This document shows positions 9,211-18,475 of a stretch of DNA of 64,000 bases, one piece after another; position 1 is the first letter of the stretch, and every line of letters begins with the position of its first letter. The notes beneath the pieces are model-generated. The model searched no databases, was not told the origin of the DNA, and saw only the letters and a program-made list of their open reading frames with translations. Source of the stretch: Streptomyces physcomitrii (GTDB lineage Bacteria > Actinomycetota > Actinomycetes > Streptomycetales > Streptomycetaceae); contig NZ_JAAWWP010000004.1 of NCBI RefSeq assembly GCF_012273655.1, positions 62,001 through 126,000 of the forward strand. Direction: 5' to 3'. The translations under genes and the position numbers were made by a program.

Positions 9211-9693
9211 GGGAACCTCCAAGGAGAAATGCGGCGGCCCGCCGGGAGCGGCGGGCGGGGTACCGGGGGAAGGGCGGCCGGGTCGCGGCCAGGGCGGGCG
9301 CGGTCGGTCAGGGGCCCCGGGTGCGGGAGCGTGCCGACTGTACGGCCAAACGGGAGCCCGGGGGCCGAAGCCGCGGAACCCGTCCACCGCTGTGTCGGTG
9401 CCCCGGTCCGGCGGGAGGGGCCCGGCGGGAGGGATCCGCCACGGGCGCGCGGCGCGCACCACGGCTCCTCCCTCTGCTCCGGCATCCTGTGATTATAAGG
9501 AAAGCTTTGGCCGGCCCCAACCAAAGGGAAGGCACCGGGAGCCGGACGCCCGGGAACCTCGCGGTCCCCGGCAGCGAGCCCCCTCCCGGGCGCGCTCCCG
9601 GGCCGGGCGGCGGGTTTTCCACAGGCCCGGCGCGGACCGGAGGCGAGGCTCTAGGGTCGGGGCAGCCGGACACGTACTGGGAGACCGCACACC
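9211..9693. other. Divergent intergenic region with ~270-nt transporter leader
   Basis: This 483-nt gap separates the transporter operon (minus) and the class V aminotransferase (plus). The transporter promoter lies far upstream at 9492-9520, leaving a GC-rich leader of roughly 270 nt before the GTG at 9210. I see no small gene in that leader with convincing codon use. Confidence 0.5.
9492..9520 (-). promoter_or_regulatory. Consensus housekeeping promoter for amino acid transporter operon
   Basis: On the minus strand TTGGGG (9520-9515) is followed after exactly 17 nt by TATAAT (9497-9492). A perfect -10 hexamer is rare in this GC-rich background. It points toward the solute-binding protein gene. 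Confidence 0.7.
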
Positions 9694-10794
9694 ATGAGCC
9701 ACCCCTTCCTCGACCTGCCGCCGATGAGCGCGGCGCAGTTCGCCGCGATCGAGCAGCGGGTGGCCCGGCTGCTCGGCACCCGGCAGGACGTCCTGATCAT
9801 GCAGGGCGAGGCCCTGCTGCCGCTCGAGGGCTGTATCCGCGCGGCCGCGGGCCCGGACACCACCGCACTGAACGTCATCACCGGTCCCTACGGCCAGACC
9901 TTCGGCGGCTGGCTGCGCGACTGCGGCGCCGAGGTCGTCGACCTGGCGGTGCCCTTCGACAGCGCGGTACGGCCCGAACAGATCGCCGAGGCCCTCGCCG
10001 CGCGTCCGGAGATCGACTTCGTCTCCCTGGTGCACGCGGAGGCGGCGACCGGCAACACCAACCCGGTGGCCGAGATCGGCGAGGCGGTCCGGGCACATGG
10101 CGCGCTGTTCATGGTGGACGCCGTCGCCTCGGTCGCCGCGGAGCCGCTGCTGCCCGAGGAGTGGGGCGTGGACCTCTGCGTCATCGGCGGGCAGAAGGCG
10201 ATGGGCGGTCCGGCGGGCGTCTCGGCGGTCTCGGTCAGCGAGCGCGCCTGGGAGCGCATCGCCGCCAATGAGCGCGCGCCACGCCGCTCCTACCTCTCCC
10301 TCCTCGACTGGAAGGAGCGGTGGATCGACGCCGGCCGCGCGGCCCTGCCGCACGCCCCGGCCCAGCTGGAGATGCTCGCCCTGGACGCCTGCCTGGAGCG
10401 CATCGAGACGGACGGCCTGGCCACGGTGACCGCGCGGCACGCGCGGGCCGCGGCGGCCTGCCGGGCCGGAGCCCTCGCCATGGGCGGCGGCCTGGAACCG
10501 TTTGTGCACGACAGCGCGGCGGCGGCCCCGGTGGCGACCACGCTGCGCACCACCGGCGGCATCGACGCCGCCGCCCTGGTGGCCCGGGCGCTGGCTCCGG
10601 CGGGCGGGCTGCCGCTGGCGGCCGGGGGCGGCGCGCTCGCGGGCGAGATGGTCCGGGTCAACCACTACGGTCCGCTGGCCACCCCGGAGGTGGTCGACGC
10701 GAGCCTGAGCGCGCTCGGCGGCGCGCTCATCGCGCTGGGCGGCGCCCCCGAGGTGACCGCGGCACGCAGGGCGGCCGCGGCGGTGTGGGGCTGA
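9694..10794 (+). CDS. Class V aminotransferase (alanine-glyoxylate / serine-pyruvate type)
   Basis: 366 aa PLP enzyme. GGQKAMGGPAGVS carries the Schiff-base lysine, FMVDAVAS is the aspartate that contacts the pyridine nitrogen, and LVHAEAATGNTNP is the family loop. Members exchange amino groups between alanine or serine and glyoxylate or pyruvate; the real donor here is unknown. Start ATG follows GGGAGA with usual spacing. It lies between the amino acid transporter and the ectoine operon, so a link to amino-donor supply is only a guess. Confidence 0.82.
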   Translation: MSHPFLDLPPMSAAQFAAIEQRVARLLGTRQDVLIMQGEALLPLEGCIRAAAGPDTTALNVITGPYGQTFGGWLRDCGAEVVDLAVPFDSAVRPEQIAEALAARPEIDFVSLVHAEAATGNTNPVAEIGEAVRAHGALFMVDAVASVAAEPLLPEEWGVDLCVIGGQKAMGGPAGVSAVSVSERAWERIAANERAPRRSYLSLLDWKERWIDAGRAALPHAPAQLEMLALDACLERIETDGLATVTARHARAAAACRAGALAMGGGLEPFVHDSAAAAPVATTLRTTGGIDAAALVARALAPAGGLPLAAGGGALAGEMVRVNHYGPLATPEVVDASLSALGGALIALGGAPEVTAARRAAAAVWG

Positions 10795-10849
10795 GATGCG
10801 GGCGGTGGTCCGGCGACGCTCCGTGGCGGGGCGGGAACAGGAGGAGGAA

Positions 10850-10987
10850 ATGATCACTGCGTCGACCCGTACGGCTCAACGGAAACAGGAATTTCTTATT
10901 TCCTCGCGTGTCACATCCACGCATAATCCAGTACGCATATCTCAGCGTAGCTTCCCATTCGCTTCTGCCCGGTTTTCCGGGACCTAA
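10850..10987 (+). CDS. Candidate 45-aa small ORF with strong ribosome site
   Basis: An ATG at 10850 is preceded by AGGAGGAGGAA, the best Shine-Dalgarno in this neighbourhood. It opens a 45-codon frame that is Ser/Arg/Thr-rich and has no membrane segment. The composition is AT-richer than neighbouring genes and codon bias is not clearly coding. It lies just upstream of the ectoine operon promoter region. It could be a leader peptide, the start of a short untranslated trailer, or chance. Confidence 0.3.
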   Translation: MITASTRTAQRKQEFLISSRVTSTHNPVRISQRSFPFASARFSGT

Positions 10988-11221
10988 ACACAGAGGTTTC
11001 CTGTAGTCCGGACCACATAATTCCACCGGGTCTCCAGAGAGTTACGCTCTTGTGACACAATCCACAAGCTCTCCGTTATGCGTAGAATCTCCCGGGCAAA
11101 TCGCCATCTTTCGCCGGAAGCACGTGCGTGTGGGCGCGCACGCGCGATAACACAGAAGCGCGTTCCCCGTAACCCCGCCTGCCGATGCAATTTTCGGAAT
11201 AGCTCGGTAAATTTAATTTCC
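10988..11221 (+). promoter_or_regulatory. ectABCD upstream regulatory region
   Basis: This stretch is markedly AT-richer than its surroundings. It holds a perfect inverted repeat CTTGTG-N8-CACAAG at 11049-11068 and a -10-like TAGAAT at 11083-11088, leaving a leader of about 130 nt. The ectA start lacks a clear Shine-Dalgarno. Osmotic control would be expected for ectoine genes; the dyad is a candidate operator. Confidence 0.5.
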
Positions 11222-11779
11222 ATGACCGCTGCACAGGCAGACCTTGTACGTGCCCCACAGAGCTTTGTGGAAATGCCGGAGGGACTGCGGCTCGACACCC
11301 CTCAGGTGGACGACGGAGCCGCCATCTGGCGCATCGCCCGGGACTCCAGGACCCTCGACCTCAACTCCTCGTACAGCTACCTGCTGTGGTGCCGTGACTT
11401 CGCCGGCACCTCGGTGGTGGCCCGCGAGGAGGAGTCGGCCGAGCCGGTCGGCTTCATCACCGGCTACATCCGGCCGGAGCGCCCCCGGACCCTCATGGTC
11501 TGGCAGGTCGCCGTGGACGAGTCGCAGCGGGGCAAGGGTCTCGCCTCCGCCCTGCTCGACGGTCTGACCGCGAAGGTCGGGGCCGAGCGCGGAATCGATT
11601 CGCTGGAGACCACGATCAGCCCCGACAACACCGCCTCCCAGCGGCTGTTCACCTCGTTCGCCGAACGCTGCGGCGCCGATGTCGCCCGTTCGGCCCTCTT
11701 CGACGCGGGTCTCTTTCCCGAAGAGGGACACGAGCCCGAGGTGCTGTACCGGATCAGCCCCTTGGCCCAAGCTTCGTGA
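11222..11779 (+). CDS. ectA: L-2,4-diaminobutyrate N-gamma-acetyltransferase
   Basis: 185 aa GNAT enzyme, second step of ectoine synthesis: it acetylates diaminobutyrate from acetyl-CoA. The EctA signature DLNSSYSYLLWCRDF and the CoA-binding stretch VDESQRGKGLASALLD are both present. The ATG at 11222 is chosen because homologs start MTAAQAD as I recall, and the upstream frame lacks coding character. No good ribosome site precedes it. First gene of ectABCD, 88 nt before ectB. Confidence 0.95.
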   Translation: MTAAQADLVRAPQSFVEMPEGLRLDTPQVDDGAAIWRIARDSRTLDLNSSYSYLLWCRDFAGTSVVAREEESAEPVGFITGYIRPERPRTLMVWQVAVDESQRGKGLASALLDGLTAKVGAERGIDSLETTISPDNTASQRLFTSFAERCGADVARSALFDAGLFPEEGHEPEVLYRISPLAQAS

Positions 11780-11867
11780 TCACACAGACGCACCCCCGCC
11801 TGCCGTCCGAGCAGTCCCGGACTTCCTCGCACACCCCCCGCAAGCCCTCATCTCCCAGGAGATCGCT

Positions 11868-13139
11868 GTGACCATCACCCAGCCCGACCTGAGCGTCTTC
11901 GAGACTCTGGAGTCGGAAGTGCGCAGCTACTGCCGCGGCTGGCCCGCCGTCTTCGACCGAGCTCAGGGCAGCCACATGTACGACGAGGACGGCCACGCCT
12001 ACCTCGACTTCTTCGCCGGCGCCGGCTCGCTGAACTACGGCCACAACAACGCCGTCCTCAAACGCGCTCTCATCGACTACCTGGAGCGCGACGGCGTCAC
12101 CCACGGCCTGGACATGTCGACCACGGCCAAGCGCGCCTTCCTGGAGTCCTTCCAGAACATCATCCTGCGCCCCCGGGACCTGCCCTACAAGGTCATGTTC
12201 CCCGGCCCCACGGGCACCAACGCCGTCGAGTCGGCGCTGAAGCTGGCCCGCAAGGTCAAGGGCCGCGAGGCGATCGTCTCCTTCACCAACGCCTTCCACG
12301 GCATGTCGCTCGGCTCCCTCGCGGTGACCGGCAACGCCTTCAAGCGGGCGGGAGCCGGTATCCCGCTGGTGCACGGCACCCCGATGCCGTTCGACAACTA
12401 CCTGGACGGCAAGACCCCCGACTTCCTGTGGTTCGAGCGGCTCCTCGGCGACCAGGGCTCCGGCCTGAACACCCCCGCCGCGGTGATCGTGGAGACGGTG
12501 CAGGGCGAGGGCGGCATCAACGTGGCCCGTGTCGAGTGGCTGCGCCGGCTCGCCGAGCTGTGCAAGCGCCGCGACATGCTGCTGATCGTCGACGACATCC
12601 AGATGGGCTGCGGCCGTACGGGTGCCTTCTTCTCCTTCGAGGAGGCGGGCATCGTCCCCGACATCGTGACGGTCTCGAAGTCGATCAGCGGCTACGGACT
12701 GCCCATGTCGCTGTGCCTGTTCAAGCCGGAGCTGGACATCTGGGAGCCGGGTGAGCACAACGGCACCTTCCGCGGCAACAACCCCGCCTTCGTGACGGCG
12801 GCCGCGGCCCTGGAGACCTACTGGACCGACGGCGCCGCGATGGAGAAGCAGACCCTCAGCCGCGGCCAGCAGATCGAGGAGACCCTGGCCGCGCTGCGCG
12901 AGGAGCACAGCGACGAGATCAAGCAGTACCGGGGCCGCGGCATGGTCTGGGGCGCCGAGTTCCGCGACAAGTCGAAGGCCTCGGCCGTCGCCAAGCGGGC
13001 CTTCGAGCTGGGTCTGCTGATCGAGACCTCGGGCCCCGAGAGCGAGGTCGTGAAGCTGCTTCCCGCGCTCACCATCACCCCCGAAGAGCTGGACGAGGGT
13101 CTGCGGATCCTCGCCCGCGCGGTGCGCGAGACCATCTGA
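11868..13139 (+). CDS. ectB: Diaminobutyrate-2-oxoglutarate transaminase
   Basis: 423 aa class III PLP aminotransferase making L-2,4-diaminobutyrate from aspartate semialdehyde and glutamate. Visible features are [46 protein letters not shown] and the lysine in [14 protein letters not shown] start at 11868 has AGGAG 7 nt upstream. Length is normal for EctB. Confidence 0.96.
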   Translation: MTITQPDLSVFETLESEVRSYCRGWPAVFDRAQGSHMYDEDGHAYLDFFAGAGSLNYGHNNAVLKRALIDYLERDGVTHGLDMSTTAKRAFLESFQNIILRPRDLPYKVMFPGPTGTNAVESALKLARKVKGREAIVSFTNAFHGMSLGSLAVTGNAFKRAGAGIPLVHGTPMPFDNYLDGKTPDFLWFERLLGDQGSGLNTPAAVIVETVQGEGGINVARVEWLRRLAELCKRRDMLLIVDDIQMGCGRTGAFFSFEEAGIVPDIVTVSKSISGYGLPMSLCLFKPELDIWEPGEHNGTFRGNNPAFVTAAAALETYWTDGAAMEKQTLSRGQQIEETLAALREEHSDEIKQYRGRGMVWGAEFRDKSKASAVAKRAFELGLLIETSGPESEVVKLLPALTITPEELDEGLRILARAVRETI

Positions 13140-13186
13140 CGGCTCGCAGGGCACCCCCGTACAAGCAAGAAAGGCGTCAACAGACT

Positions 13187-13585
13187 GTGATCGTCCGATC
13201 GTTCCAGGAGATCGAAGGCACCGACCGCCATGTGAAGAGCAAGTCGGGCACATGGGAGAGCAAGCGCATCGTCCTCGCCAAGGAGAAAGTCGGTTTCTCC
13301 CTGCATGAGACGATCCTGTACGCGGGTACGGAGACATCGATGTGGTATGCGAACCACATCGAGGCCGTACTGTGCGTGGAGGGTGAGGCGGAGCTCACCA
13401 ACGAGGAGACCGGCGAGAAGCACTGGATCAAGCCCGGGACCATGTACCTCCTCGACGGTCATGAGCGCCACACCATGCGTCCCAAGACGGATTTCCGGTG
13501 TGTGTGCGTCTTCAACCCTCCCGTGACAGGACGGGAGGACCATGATGAGAACGGTGTCTACCCGCTGCTGACTGAGGAGGGCTGA
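13187..13585 (+). CDS. ectC: L-ectoine synthase
   Basis: 132 aa cupin enzyme that cyclises N-gamma-acetyl-diaminobutyrate to ectoine. It starts with the typical [17 protein letters not shown] and has the cupin metal region around [17 protein letters not shown], with [10 protein letters not shown] downstream. Start is GTG. It is 47 nt after ectB and 3 nt before ectD, consistent with one transcript. Confidence 0.96.
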   Translation: MIVRSFQEIEGTDRHVKSKSGTWESKRIVLAKEKVGFSLHETILYAGTETSMWYANHIEAVLCVEGEAELTNEETGEKHWIKPGTMYLLDGHERHTMRPKTDFRCVCVFNPPVTGREDHDENGVYPLLTEEG

Positions 13586-13588
13586 ACA

Positions 13589-14485
13589 ATGACCGTCACA
13601 CCGGAGATCAACGACCTCTACCCGAGCCGTGGCGCCACCGAGGTGGCTCTGCCGCGCATGGACCCGGTCGTCTGGAGTGCGCCTGGCGCCCCGGGCCCGA
13701 TCCCCGCCTCCGAGCTTCAGGCTTATGAGCGTGACGGTTTCCTCCCGATCGAGCAGCTGATCACGGCTGACGAGGTCGCGGAGTACCACGCCGAGCTGGA
13801 GCGCCTGGTCACGGACCCGCAGATCAAAGCCGACGAGCGCTCCATCGTGGAGCCGAAGTCGGCGGAGATCCGCACGGTCTTCGAGGTGCACCGCATCAGC
13901 GAGGTCTTCGCGAAACTCGTCGCCGACGAGCGCGTCGTCGGCCGGGCGCGGCAGATCCTGGGCTCGGACGTGTACGTCCACCAGTCCCGGATCAACGTCA
14001 AGCCCGGCTTCGGTGCCACCGGCTTCTACTGGCACTCGGACTTCGAGACCTGGCACGCCGAGGACGGCCTGCCGAACATGCGCACGGTCTCGGTGTCCAT
14101 CGCGCTCACCGAGAACTACGACACCAACGGCGGTCTCATGATCATGCCGGGGTCGCACAAGACCTTCCTCGGCTGTGAGGGCGCCACCCCGAAGGACAAC
14201 TACAAGAAGTCCCTGCAGATGCAGGACGCGGGCACGCCCTCGGACGAGGCCCTGACGAAGTTCGCCGACCAGCACGGCATCCGGCTGTTCACCGGCAAGG
14301 CCGGCTCGGCGACCTGGTTCGACTGCAACGCCATGCACGGCTCGGGGGACAACATCACCCCGTACCCGCGCAGCAACTTCTTCCTCGTCTTCAACAGCGT
14401 GGAGAACAAGGCGGTGGAACCCTTCGCGGCGCCGGTGCGGCGTCCGGAGTTCATCGGGGCACGGGACTTCACGCCCGTGCGCTGA
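13589..14485 (+). CDS. ectD: Ectoine 5-hydroxylase
   Basis: 298 aa Fe(II)/2-oxoglutarate dioxygenase of the PhyH superfamily that converts ectoine to 5-hydroxyectoine. The EctD signature FYWHSDFETWHAEDG holds the HxD iron ligands, and the third histidine is in NAMHGSGDN. Start ATG has GAGGAGG 9 nt upstream, overlapping the end of ectC. Its presence means the strain should make hydroxyectoine, not only ectoine. Confidence 0.96.
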   Translation: MTVTPEINDLYPSRGATEVALPRMDPVVWSAPGAPGPIPASELQAYERDGFLPIEQLITADEVAEYHAELERLVTDPQIKADERSIVEPKSAEIRTVFEVHRISEVFAKLVADERVVGRARQILGSDVYVHQSRINVKPGFGATGFYWHSDFETWHAEDGLPNMRTVSVSIALTENYDTNGGLMIMPGSHKTFLGCEGATPKDNYKKSLQMQDAGTPSDEALTKFADQHGIRLFTGKAGSATWFDCNAMHGSGDNITPYPRSNFFLVFNSVENKAVEPFAAPVRRPEFIGARDFTPVR

Positions 14486-14496
14486 GCACGGCCGCG

Positions 14497-14532
14497 GAAG
14501 GGCCCGGCTCCCCTCGGGGGACCGGGCCCTTC
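14497..14532 (+). terminator. Terminator of ectABCD
   Basis: GAAGGGCCCGG (14497-14507) pairs perfectly with CCGGGCCCTTC (14522-14532), and the intervening CTCCCCTCGGGGGA extends the pairing nearly to the loop. It starts 12 nt after the ectD stop and also faces the convergent aminotransferase gene. No T-run follows, as usual in Streptomyces. Confidence 0.85.
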
Positions 14533-14546
14533 GGCGTGCGCGATGC

Positions 14547-15638
14547 TCAGGCGGCGGCCAGCAGGTCGAGGAGCCGGTCCACATCGGCCGCGGAGTTGTA
14601 CAGGTGGAAGGCGGCCCGCAGATTGCCGGCCCGGTCCGAGACGGAGACCCCGGCTTCCTGGAACGCGGGCTGGAGGCCGCCGAGCCCCGGCACCGAGACG
14701 ATCGCCGAGCCGGGCGCGGGCACCGGCTCCCGGCCGATCCGGTCGAGCCCGGCGCGGAAGCGGTCGGCGAGGGCGAGATCGTGCGCCCGGATGGCCGGGA
14801 GCCCGATCTCCTCGACGAGGTCGAGGGCGTGCCGGGCCGCGGTGAAGGAGAGCAGGCTCGGGCTCTCGTCGAACCGCCGTGCCGAGCGGGCGAATTCGGT
14901 GACCGGCCCGTAGCAGCTGTCGAAGGGGCTCTCCCCCGCCACCCAGCCCGCGAAGACGGGGCTCAGCCCGCCGAGGTCCTCCGGCACGGTCAGGAAGCCG
15001 ACGCCGCGCGGCGAGAGCAGCCACTTGTAGGCCACGTCCACCGTGAAGTCGTACTGCCCGGCGTCGAAGTCGAGCCAGCCGAGCGCCTGCGAGACATCGA
15101 TGCAGGTACGGGCGCCGTGCGCGGCGGCGGCCGAGCGGATCGCCGCCAGGTCGGCGACGCGCCCGTCGGCCGACTGCACGGCGCTGACCGCCACCAGCGC
15201 GGTGCCGGGCCGCACGGACTCGGCGATCCGCTCCAGCGGGACGGTACGGACTTTCAGATCGGCGCGTACGTGGAAGGGGTTCACCGCGGAGGCGAAGTCT
15301 CCCTCGGCGGTGAGGACTTCGGCGCCGGACGGAAGCGAGGTGGCGATGAGTCCGACATAGGTGGCGACCGAGGAACCGGCCGCCACGCGCTCCACCGGCA
15401 CTTGGGCCAGCCGCGCGTAGCCCGCCCGCGCGGCCTCCACGTCGGCGAACATGTCGAGGGGGGCGCCCTCGGCGACGGACTGCGCCGCCTCGTGCAGCGC
15501 GGCGACACTCCGGGCCGGGAGGAGTCCCGCACTCGCGGTGTTGAGGTAGGTGGACCGGGGGGCGAACTGCTCGCCTGCGAGGCTGCCTGCCAGATTCTCC
15601 ATGGGGCCACTCTGCGCCCCGGCCGACCTGAAGTCCAT
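14547..15638 (-). CDS. Class V aminotransferase / cysteine desulfurase-fold PLP protein
   Basis: Up to 363 aa. TYLNTASAGLLP at the N-terminus, CIDVSQALGWLDFD and VDVAYKWLLSPRGVGF (Schiff-base lysine) are typical of the isopenicillin-N epimerase/kynureninase-like class V group. Substrate unknown. Two starts are possible: ATG 15638 and ATG 15602 (MENLAGS); neither has a strong ribosome site and homologs with short N-termini would favour 15602. Convergent with ectD. Confidence 0.8.
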   Translation of the reverse strand: MDFRSAGAQSGPMENLAGSLAGEQFAPRSTYLNTASAGLLPARSVAALHEAAQSVAEGAPLDMFADVEAARAGYARLAQVPVERVAAGSSVATYVGLIATSLPSGAEVLTAEGDFASAVNPFHVRADLKVRTVPLERIAESVRPGTALVAVSAVQSADGRVADLAAIRSAAAAHGARTCIDVSQALGWLDFDAGQYDFTVDVAYKWLLSPRGVGFLTVPEDLGGLSPVFAGWVAGESPFDSCYGPVTEFARSARRFDESPSLLSFTAARHALDLVEEIGLPAIRAHDLALADRFRAGLDRIGREPVPAPGSAIVSVPGLGGLQPAFQEAGVSVSDRAGNLRAAFHLYNSAADVDRLLDLLAAA

Positions 15639-15763
15639 TGCCCGGAATTGCGGGGTATCTCCAAGCAGTCCTTATGAGTGGGCGCTGAGCTGGGGTTACG
15701 CGGCCCTGATCGCGGGCGGGTCCGCCTCGCGTCCCGCGTTCGTCCCGTCCGCCCCCGTGTGCG

Positions 15764-16864
15764 TCAGACCCGCGCGGGCCGACCGGCCCTGCCGCTCTCC
15801 TCCGCCTGTCCGGTGGCCGCCGCCATCCTGCTGAACTGCGCGCGGTAGGCGCTCGGGGTCAGGCCGGTGCGGCGGACCAGATGGGTGCGGAGCGAGTCCG
15901 CGGTGCCGAGTCCGCAGGCCCCGGCGATGCGGTCCATGCCGAGCGTGGTGGTCTCCAGGAGTTCCTTGGCCCGTTCGACGCGCTGGTGCAGCAGCCACTG
16001 GAGGGGGCTGACCCCGCTCTCCGCGTGGAAGCGGCGGGTGAGGGTGCGCACCGAGACGCCCGCGTGCCGCGCCAGGTCGGCCAGGGTGAGCGGCTCGTCG
16101 AGGCGCCGCATCGCCCAGCCGCGGGTGTCGGCACAGGCGGTGCCCCGCTCGGGCGGCAGCGGGGTCTGGGTGAACTGGGTCTGGCCGCCGGGACGTACGG
16201 GGGCCACCAGGGCGAGCCGGGCGACCTCGTTGGCGACGGCGGCGCCGTAGTCGGAGCGGATCATGTGCAGGCACAGGTCGATGCCCGCCGCGTACCCGGA
16301 GGCGGTCAGGATCCGGCCGTCCTCGACATAAAGGACGTCGCCCTTGAGATCGAGCGCGGGATGGCGGCCGCGCAGCTCGGCCGCGAGCTGCCAGTAGGTG
16401 GTGGCGCTGCGCCCGTCGAGCAGCCCGGCCTCGGCCAGGAGGAAGGCGCCGCTGCACAGCGAGGCGACCCGCAGCCCCGCCGCGGCGGCCGCGCGGACGG
16501 CCCGTACGGCACGCGGATCGGGCTCGTAGCGGTCGCCGGTGCCCGCGACCAGCACGGTGTCGGCCCGCGCCAGCTCGTCGAGGCCGCGGTCCACGTGCAG
16601 GGCGAGCCCGCCGGTGGTCGGCACCGGGCCCGGCTCGGGCGTGCAGATCGTGACCTCGTAGCCCGGCCGGCCCGCCAAGTCGACCTTGGAGAAGAGGAGT
16701 TCGGGGATCGCCAGATTGAACATGGACAGCGGGGCCGGGGCGACGACCGCGACCCGGTGCGGTTGCCGCCCGCCCTCCCGCGGCCCGGCGGACGGCGGCC
16801 CGCCCGGCACGGGCGACCCCGGCTCGGCGGCCGTAGGGACGGGGGCGTCGGTCGGATGCGTCAT
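15764..16864 (-). CDS. GlxA-type AraC-family regulator with DJ-1/PfpI domain
   Basis: 366 aa. The N-terminal ~200 residues form a DJ-1/PfpI-like domain (VLVAGTGDRY, ASLCSGAFLLAEAGLLDGRSATTYW in two parts). The C-terminal ~100 residues form a double AraC HTH (LADLARHAGVSVRTLTRRF and MDRIAGACGLGTADSLRTH). The GlxA family usually controls stress or catabolic genes. ATG 16864 is preferred because GGAGG lies upstream (11 nt). Divergent from the MFS gene 73 nt away, so it may control that pump. Confidence 0.87.
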   Translation of the reverse strand: MTHPTDAPVPTAAEPGSPVPGGPPSAGPREGGRQPHRVAVVAPAPLSMFNLAIPELLFSKVDLAGRPGYEVTICTPEPGPVPTTGGLALHVDRGLDELARADTVLVAGTGDRYEPDPRAVRAVRAAAAAGLRVASLCSGAFLLAEAGLLDGRSATTYWQLAAELRGRHPALDLKGDVLYVEDGRILTASGYAAGIDLCLHMIRSDYGAAVANEVARLALVAPVRPGGQTQFTQTPLPPERGTACADTRGWAMRRLDEPLTLADLARHAGVSVRTLTRRFHAESGVSPLQWLLHQRVERAKELLETTTLGMDRIAGACGLGTADSLRTHLVRRTGLTPSAYRAQFSRMAAATGQAEESGRAGRPARV

Positions 16865-16937
16865 GATGGCCAGAACCTCCGGAGCCATGGCATTCAGGCC
16901 ACTACTGTACGGGGCCGCGCCCGGCGAACCTGAGGGC

Positions 16938-18371
16938 ATGTCCGCGAAGACCACCGCACGGCCCGTCCCCGGCGCCCCGCCGCGCCCCCGCCCCCTCTCC
17001 CCCGGCGGCACCCTGCTCGCCGCCCTCCTCGGCTTCGGCCTGATCACCCTCGACGCCACCGTCGTCACCGTCGCGCTGCCCGCCATCGGCGACCGGCTCG
17101 GCGGCGGAATGGCCGGACTCCAGTGGGTGGTCGACGGCTATACGCTCCCCTTCGCCGCCCTGATGCTCTCCACCGGCGCCTTCGCCGACCGGGCGGGCGC
17201 CACCCGGGCCTTCGCCCTCGGGGTCGCCCTGTTCACCCTCGCCTCCGCCGCCTGCGGCGCGGCCCCGGCCCTGCCGGTGCTGCTCGCCGCCCGCGTGGTG
17301 CAGGGCGTCGGCGCGGCCGTGGTGCTGCCCGCCTCGCTCGCCCTGGTCCGGGGCGCCTATCCGGACCCCGCCCGGCGGGCCCGCGCGGTGGCGCTCTGGG
17401 CGGCGGGCGGCTCGGTCGCGGTGGCACTCGGTCCGGTCGCGGGCGGCGCGCTCACCACCTTCTGGGACTGGCGCGCCCTGTTCCTGCTCAACCTGCCCGT
17501 GGGCGCCCTCGTCCTGCTGCTCCTGCGCCGGGCCCCGGCGGCGAGGCGGCGGCCCGCCCCGGTGGACCTGCCCGGGCAGCTGCTCGCCGTCCTCGCCCTG
17601 ACCGCGCTGACCTTCGCCGTCATCGAGCGGGGCGGCACCGGACTGCTCGCGCTCGCCCTCGCGGCCGCGGCCTTCGCCGCCTTCCTCCTGGTGGAGTCGC
17701 GCCACCCGCACCCCGCCGTCCCGCTCACCCTCTTCCGCGACCGCACGGCCGCCATCGCGGTCGCCGCCGGAGCCGCGTGCAGCGTGGCCTTCTACGGGGC
17801 GGTCTTCGTCTTCGCCCTCTTCTTCCAGCGGGTGCAAGGGCACTCGGCGCTCTACGCGGGCCTGATGTTCCTGCCGATGACGGGCCTGATCTCGGCGGTG
17901 AACCTGCTCTCCGGGCGGCTCGCCGGACGCCTCGGCCCGCGCCCGCCGATGCTGGCGGGCCAGCTCCTCGCGGTGGCCGGGCTGCTCCTGCTCCTGCTGG
18001 TCGGCGCGGACACCCCCGGCGGACTGCTCGCGCTCGCCCTGGTCCCGCTGGCCCTCGGCTGCGCGCTCACCATCCCGCCGCTGACCGCCGCCATGATGGA
18101 CGCGGTGCCCGCCGAGCGCGCGGGGCTCGCCGCCGGGGTGCTGAACTCCGCCCGGCAGGTGGCGGGCGGCCTCGGCATCGCCGGGATCGGCTCGCTCGTC
18201 GAGGGCGGCGGCGCCGGGGGCACCACCACCGGCGCGGACTTCACCTCGGGCCTGCACACCGGACTGCTGGCCGCAGCCGCGCTGCTCGCCCTGACGGCGG
18301 CGGCCACCTGGCGGCTGCCGCGGGGCCGGGCCGCCCACCGGGAGGCGGGCGTTGTCAGTGCCAGCGCCTAG
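16938..18371 (+). CDS. MFS transporter, DHA2 (14-TM) drug-efflux type
   Basis: 477 aa with many hydrophobic segments. TLDATVVTVALPAIGD in helix 1, LQWVVDGYTLPFAALMLSTG and the GADRAG-like loop (GAFADRAGATR) match the EmrB/QacA DHA2 family of proton-driven exporters. VLPASLALVRGAYPD and the GGSVAVALGPVAGG motif C are also seen. It is divergent from the GlxA/AraC regulator. Substrate unknown. Confidence 0.88.
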   Translation: MSAKTTARPVPGAPPRPRPLSPGGTLLAALLGFGLITLDATVVTVALPAIGDRLGGGMAGLQWVVDGYTLPFAALMLSTGAFADRAGATRAFALGVALFTLASAACGAAPALPVLLAARVVQGVGAAVVLPASLALVRGAYPDPARRARAVALWAAGGSVAVALGPVAGGALTTFWDWRALFLLNLPVGALVLLLLRRAPAARRRPAPVDLPGQLLAVLALTALTFAVIERGGTGLLALALAAAAFAAFLLVESRHPHPAVPLTLFRDRTAAIAVAAGAACSVAFYGAVFVFALFFQRVQGHSALYAGLMFLPMTGLISAVNLLSGRLAGRLGPRPPMLAGQLLAVAGLLLLLLVGADTPGGLLALALVPLALGCALTIPPLTAAMMDAVPAERAGLAAGVLNSARQVAGGLGIAGIGSLVEGGGAGGTTTGADFTSGLHTGLLAAAALLALTAAATWRLPRGRAAHREAGVVSASA

Positions 18372-18475
18372 GCTTCCGCAGCAAGCCGGGCTCGCAGGAC
18401 GCGGCGCCCGGTAGCCGCTCCACATCCGTATCCGTACGCCCGTCTTCGGGCTCACACCCGCCCCACGGAGGCTCG

